DNA of 64,000 nucleotides, from contig NZ_CP060790.1 of assembly GCF_014489595.1 (NCBI RefSeq), positions 2,294,001 through 2,358,000 on the forward strand, given 5' to 3'. The first letter of the stretch is position 1; the number at the start of each line of letters is the position of its first letter. Position numbers and translations under genes: made by a program. The notes below the pieces were generated by a model, which worked only from the letters and a program-made list of their open reading frames with translations, made no database searches and was not told where the DNA came from. The stretch is from Paenacidovorax monticola. GTDB taxonomy: Bacteria > Pseudomonadota > Gammaproteobacteria > Burkholderiales > Burkholderiaceae_C. Of the stretch, positions 61,759-64,000 are shown one piece after another.

Positions 61759-63207
61759 TCACGCCAGCGTGTAAGCCGTCTTCACCACGGTGAAGAACTC
61801 CCGCGCATAGCGCCCCTGCTCGCGCGGCCCGTAGCTCGAACCCTTGCGCCCGCCGAACGGCACGTGGTAGTCCACCCCCGCCGTGGGCAGGTTCACCATC
61901 ACCATGCCCGCCTGCGCGTGGCGCTTGAAGTGCATGGCGTATTTCAGGCTCGTGGTCGCGATGCCCGCCGACAGGCCGAACTCCGTGTCGTTGGCCACCT
62001 GCAGCGCCTCCTCGTAGCCCTTCACGCGGATCACGCTGGCCACGGGCCCGAAGACCTCCTCGCGGTTGATGCGCATGCCCGCCCCGGTGTCCGTCAGCAG
62101 CGCCGGGGCCATGAAGTAGCCCTGCTTGCCGCTGCCCGTGTGGCAGGCCACGCGGGTGCCGCCGGCGGCCAGCGTGGCGCCCTCGGCCCGGGCGATCTCC
62201 ACATAGGCCAGGTCCTGCTCGAGCTGGGCCTGGCTCACCACCGGGCCCATGTCGGTGCCGGCGGCCAGCGCATCGCCAACCTTGATCCTGGCCATGCGTT
62301 CCTGCAGCGCGGCGATGAAGGCCGGGTAGATCCGGTCGGTCACGATCAGGCGGCTCGAGGCCGTGCAGCGCTGGCCCGTGGAGTAGAAGGCGCTCTGGGC
62401 GCTCAGTTCCACGGCCTGGGCCAGGTCGGCGTCGTCGAGGATGACCTGGGGGTTCTTGCCGCCCATCTCCAGCTGCACCTTCTTGTGCAGCTCGGCGCAG
62501 CGCGCCGCGATGCGCCGGCCCACACCCACGGAGCCCGTGAAGCTGATGGCGGCCACGCCGGGGTGCTCGACCAGGGCTTCGCCGACCTCGCGCCCCCGGC
62601 CCATGACGAGGTTGAACACGCCGGCGGGGATGCCCGAGCGGTGGATGATCTCGGCCAGGGCCCAGGCGCTGCCGGGCACGAGGTCGGCGGGCTTCAAGAC
62701 CACGCAGTTGCCGAAGGCCAGGGCCGGGGCGATCTTCCAGGCCGGAATGGCGATGGGGAAGTTCCAGGGCGTGATGAGCCCGACCACGCCGAGGGGCTCG
62801 CGCGTGATCTCCACGCCGATGCCCGGGCGCACCGAGGGGATGGTCTCGCCCGCCAGGCGCAGGCATTCGCCCGCGAAGAACTTGAAGATCTGGCCGGCGC
62901 GCGCGACCTCGCCGATGGCCTCGGGGCGGGTCTTGCCCTCCTCGCGTGCGAGCAGGGTGCCGAGTTCGTCCTTGCGCGCGAGGATCTCGGTGCCGATCTT
63001 GTCGAGGGCGTCCGAGCGGGCCTGGATGCCCGAGGTGCTCCAGGCGGGGAAGGCGGCGGTGGCGGCGGCCACGGCGGTGGCCACGTCAGCGGCGCTGCCC
63101 TGGGCGTATTCGCCGATCACGTCGGACAGGTCGCTGGGGCTGGTGTTGGGGGCGAGGGACGGGGCGGGGGTCCATTCGCCGTTGATGAGGTTGTCAAAGT
63201 GGGGCAT
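61759..63207 (-). CDS. Aldehyde dehydrogenase (alpha-ketoglutarate semialdehyde dehydrogenase-like)
   Basis: A 482-residue NAD(P)-dependent aldehyde dehydrogenase. It shows T-P-W-N-F-P, the cofactor loop F-T-G-S-V-G-V-G, catalytic Glu in L-E-M-G-G-K-N, and the nucleophile Cys in G-Q-R-C-T-A-S-S. The C-terminal N-L-P-T-A-G-V-D-Y-H-V-P-F-G-G-R-K-G-S-S resembles 2,5-dioxopentanoate (alpha-ketoglutarate semialdehyde) dehydrogenases of sugar-acid catabolism. The exact substrate is inferred. A terminator separates it from the Bug receptor upstream, so it may be transcribed from its own promoter. Confidence 0.85.
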   Translation of the reverse strand: MPHFDNLINGEWTPAPSLAPNTSPSDLSDVIGEYAQGSAADVATAVAAATAAFPAWSTSGIQARSDALDKIGTEILARKDELGTLLAREEGKTRPEAIGEVARAGQIFKFFAGECLRLAGETIPSVRPGIGVEITREPLGVVGLITPWNFPIAIPAWKIAPALAFGNCVVLKPADLVPGSAWALAEIIHRSGIPAGVFNLVMGRGREVGEALVEHPGVAAISFTGSVGVGRRIAARCAELHKKVQLEMGGKNPQVILDDADLAQAVELSAQSAFYSTGQRCTASSRLIVTDRIYPAFIAALQERMARIKVGDALAAGTDMGPVVSQAQLEQDLAYVEIARAEGATLAAGGTRVACHTGSGKQGYFMAPALLTDTGAGMRINREEVFGPVASVIRVKGYEEALQVANDTEFGLSAGIATTSLKYAMHFKRHAQAGMVMVNLPTAGVDYHVPFGGRKGSSYGPREQGRYAREFFTVVKTAYTLA

Positions 63208-63225
63208 GGCAGGCGGGGCAGAAAG

Positions 63226-63254
63226 AAAAAAGCGCCGACCACCCGGGCCGGCGC
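63226..63254 (-). terminator. Rho-independent terminator after the Bug receptor gene
   Basis: On the minus strand GCGCCG (63254-63249) and CGGCGC (63237-63232) form a stem with an 11-base loop, followed by TTTTTT (63231-63226). It lies directly after the receptor stop and before the aldehyde dehydrogenase. Confidence 0.8.
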
Positions 63255-63268
63255 AGCGGAGGGACGCA

Positions 63269-64000
63269 TCAGTCCGGCGTGGCGCCCGACTTCTTCACGA
63301 GCGCGGCCCAGCGCGGGATCTCGCGGGCCATGTGGGCGGCGAGTTCCTCGGGCGTACTGCCCACGATCTCCATGCCCAGCTGATCGGTCAGCTTGGCTTT
63401 CACGTCGGGCTGCTTGAGTGCCTTCACGATCTCGGTGTTGAGGCGCTGCACGATGGCCTTGGGCGTGCCCTTGGGCGCGTAAATGGCCTGCCAGGACGAC
63501 ATCTCGAAGCCCGCGATGCCGGCCTCGATCATGGTCGGCAGCTCGGGCGCGAGCGCCACGCGCTTGCCCGTGGTGACGGCCAGCAGCTTGAGACGCCCGG
63601 CCTTGGCCAGCGGCAGCGCGGCAGTCATCTGGTCGAACATGAACGTGACCTGGCCCGCCGCCACGTCGGTGAGCGCGGGCGGTGTGCCCTTGTAGGGCAC
63701 ATGCGTGAGCTTCACGCCGATCATGTCGCCGAACAGCTCGCCCGCGAGGTGGGTGGAGGTGCCTGCGCCCGAGGAGGCGAACATGCGCTTGGACGGGTCC
63801 TTCTTGAGCAGCGCGACCAGGTCGGCCACCGAGTTCACGCCCAGGTTCGGGTTGATGATGAGCACATTGGGCAGCGTGGCCACGAGCGCCACGGGCTCGA
63901 AGTCCTTCACCGGGTCGTACGAGAGGTTCTTGTACAAGCTCGCATTAATCGCATGGGTGCTGATGGTGCCGCCGAACAGCGTGTAGCCGTCGGCCGGTGC
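63269..64000 (-). CDS. Bug-family tripartite tricarboxylate transporter substrate-binding protein (partial, start beyond right edge)
   Basis: The C-terminal 243 residues of a Bug/TctC periplasmic receptor. The reading frame is open to the right edge: upstream of M-Y-K-N-L it continues as P-A-D-G-Y-T-L-F-G-G-T, typical of the family, so the signal peptide and start are missing. Seen are N-V-L-I-I-N-P-N-L-G-V, S-G-A-G-T-S-T-H-L-A-G-E-L-F (second ligand loop), V-P-Y-K-G-T-P-P-A-L-T-D and P-T-M-I-E-A-G-I-A-G. Next to an aldehyde dehydrogenase of sugar-acid type, it may bind a related acid, but the ligand is not readable from sequence. Confidence 0.9.
   Translation of the reverse strand, partial: APADGYTLFGGTISTHAINASLYKNLSYDPVKDFEPVALVATLPNVLIINPNLGVNSVADLVALLKKDPSKRMFASSGAGTSTHLAGELFGDMIGVKLTHVPYKGTPPALTDVAAGQVTFMFDQMTAALPLAKAGRLKLLAVTTGKRVALAPELPTMIEAGIAGFEMSSWQAIYAPKGTPKAIVQRLNTEIVKALKQPDVKAKLTDQLGMEIVGSTPEELAAHMAREIPRWAALVKKSGATPD

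Noticed and set aside
1..64000. CRISPR arrays, tRNA genes, integrase or attachment sites
   Set aside because: No regularly spaced identical repeats, cloverleaf-like segments in the gaps, or integrase motifs were seen; gaps are all under 300 bases.

Overview
The window is high-GC DNA with the gene content and synteny of a betaproteobacterium of the Comamonadaceae (Acidovorax/Alicycliphilus/Diaphorobacter type). This rests on the DUF3305/DUF3306 formate dehydrogenase accessory genes, a DUF3460 protein, Bug-type solute receptors, the rhodanese-grxC-secB-gpsA order and a dispersed short repeat family. Genus is inference. No rRNA, tRNA, CRISPR array, prophage or transposase gene was seen, and no gene-free stretch exceeds 300 bases.

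Layout. Everything from 1 to 22739 lies on the minus strand: the start of a probable globin, a DksA/TraR-type zinc finger protein, a phosphotransferase/ATPase fusion, an FtsX-like permease, a membrane C13 peptidase, and then a 15.3-kb formate block (6213-21537). That block holds a respiratory membrane-bound formate dehydrogenase (alpha, beta, gamma, a Tat-dependent small protein and two small exported proteins), a soluble NAD-linked formate dehydrogenase with a fused NuoE-NuoF subunit, and one shared accessory set (FdhD, TorD-like chaperone, polyferredoxin, DUF3305, DUF3306). Mrp/ApbC follows. From 22859 the strand switches: a membrane protein with a nuclease-like domain, a patatin lipase, a Bug receptor plus porin, a 147-bp MITE-like element, metG, a TesA-type esterase, a BamE-like lipoprotein and scpA. 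The stretch 31598-45010 is rich in cofactor genes: nadB-panD, bioA-bioD-bioF, queE-queD, a pabB-pabC fusion, nadA, nadC and panB-panC. Next come the conserved rhodanese-grxC-secB-gpsA group, divergent gpmA and ctpA, moeB, a three-gene two-component cluster followed by small envelope-stress-type genes, coaD, rsmD, a pair of M16 peptidases divergent from ftsY, cutA, an aldehyde dehydrogenase and a Bug receptor cut by the window end.

How the genes work together. The formate block would let the cell send formate electrons both to the membrane quinone pool and to NAD+. The cofactor genes supply NAD, pantothenate/CoA (panB, panC, panD, coaD), biotin, folate and queuosine precursors.

A caution applies to the whole window. 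Nine genes, including the normally essential metG, ftsY and scpA, have reading frames broken by ten single-base losses, every one within a run of G or C and none a gain. This is best read as systematic homopolymer under-calling in the assembly, so those genes are described as intact proteins with a frame correction.
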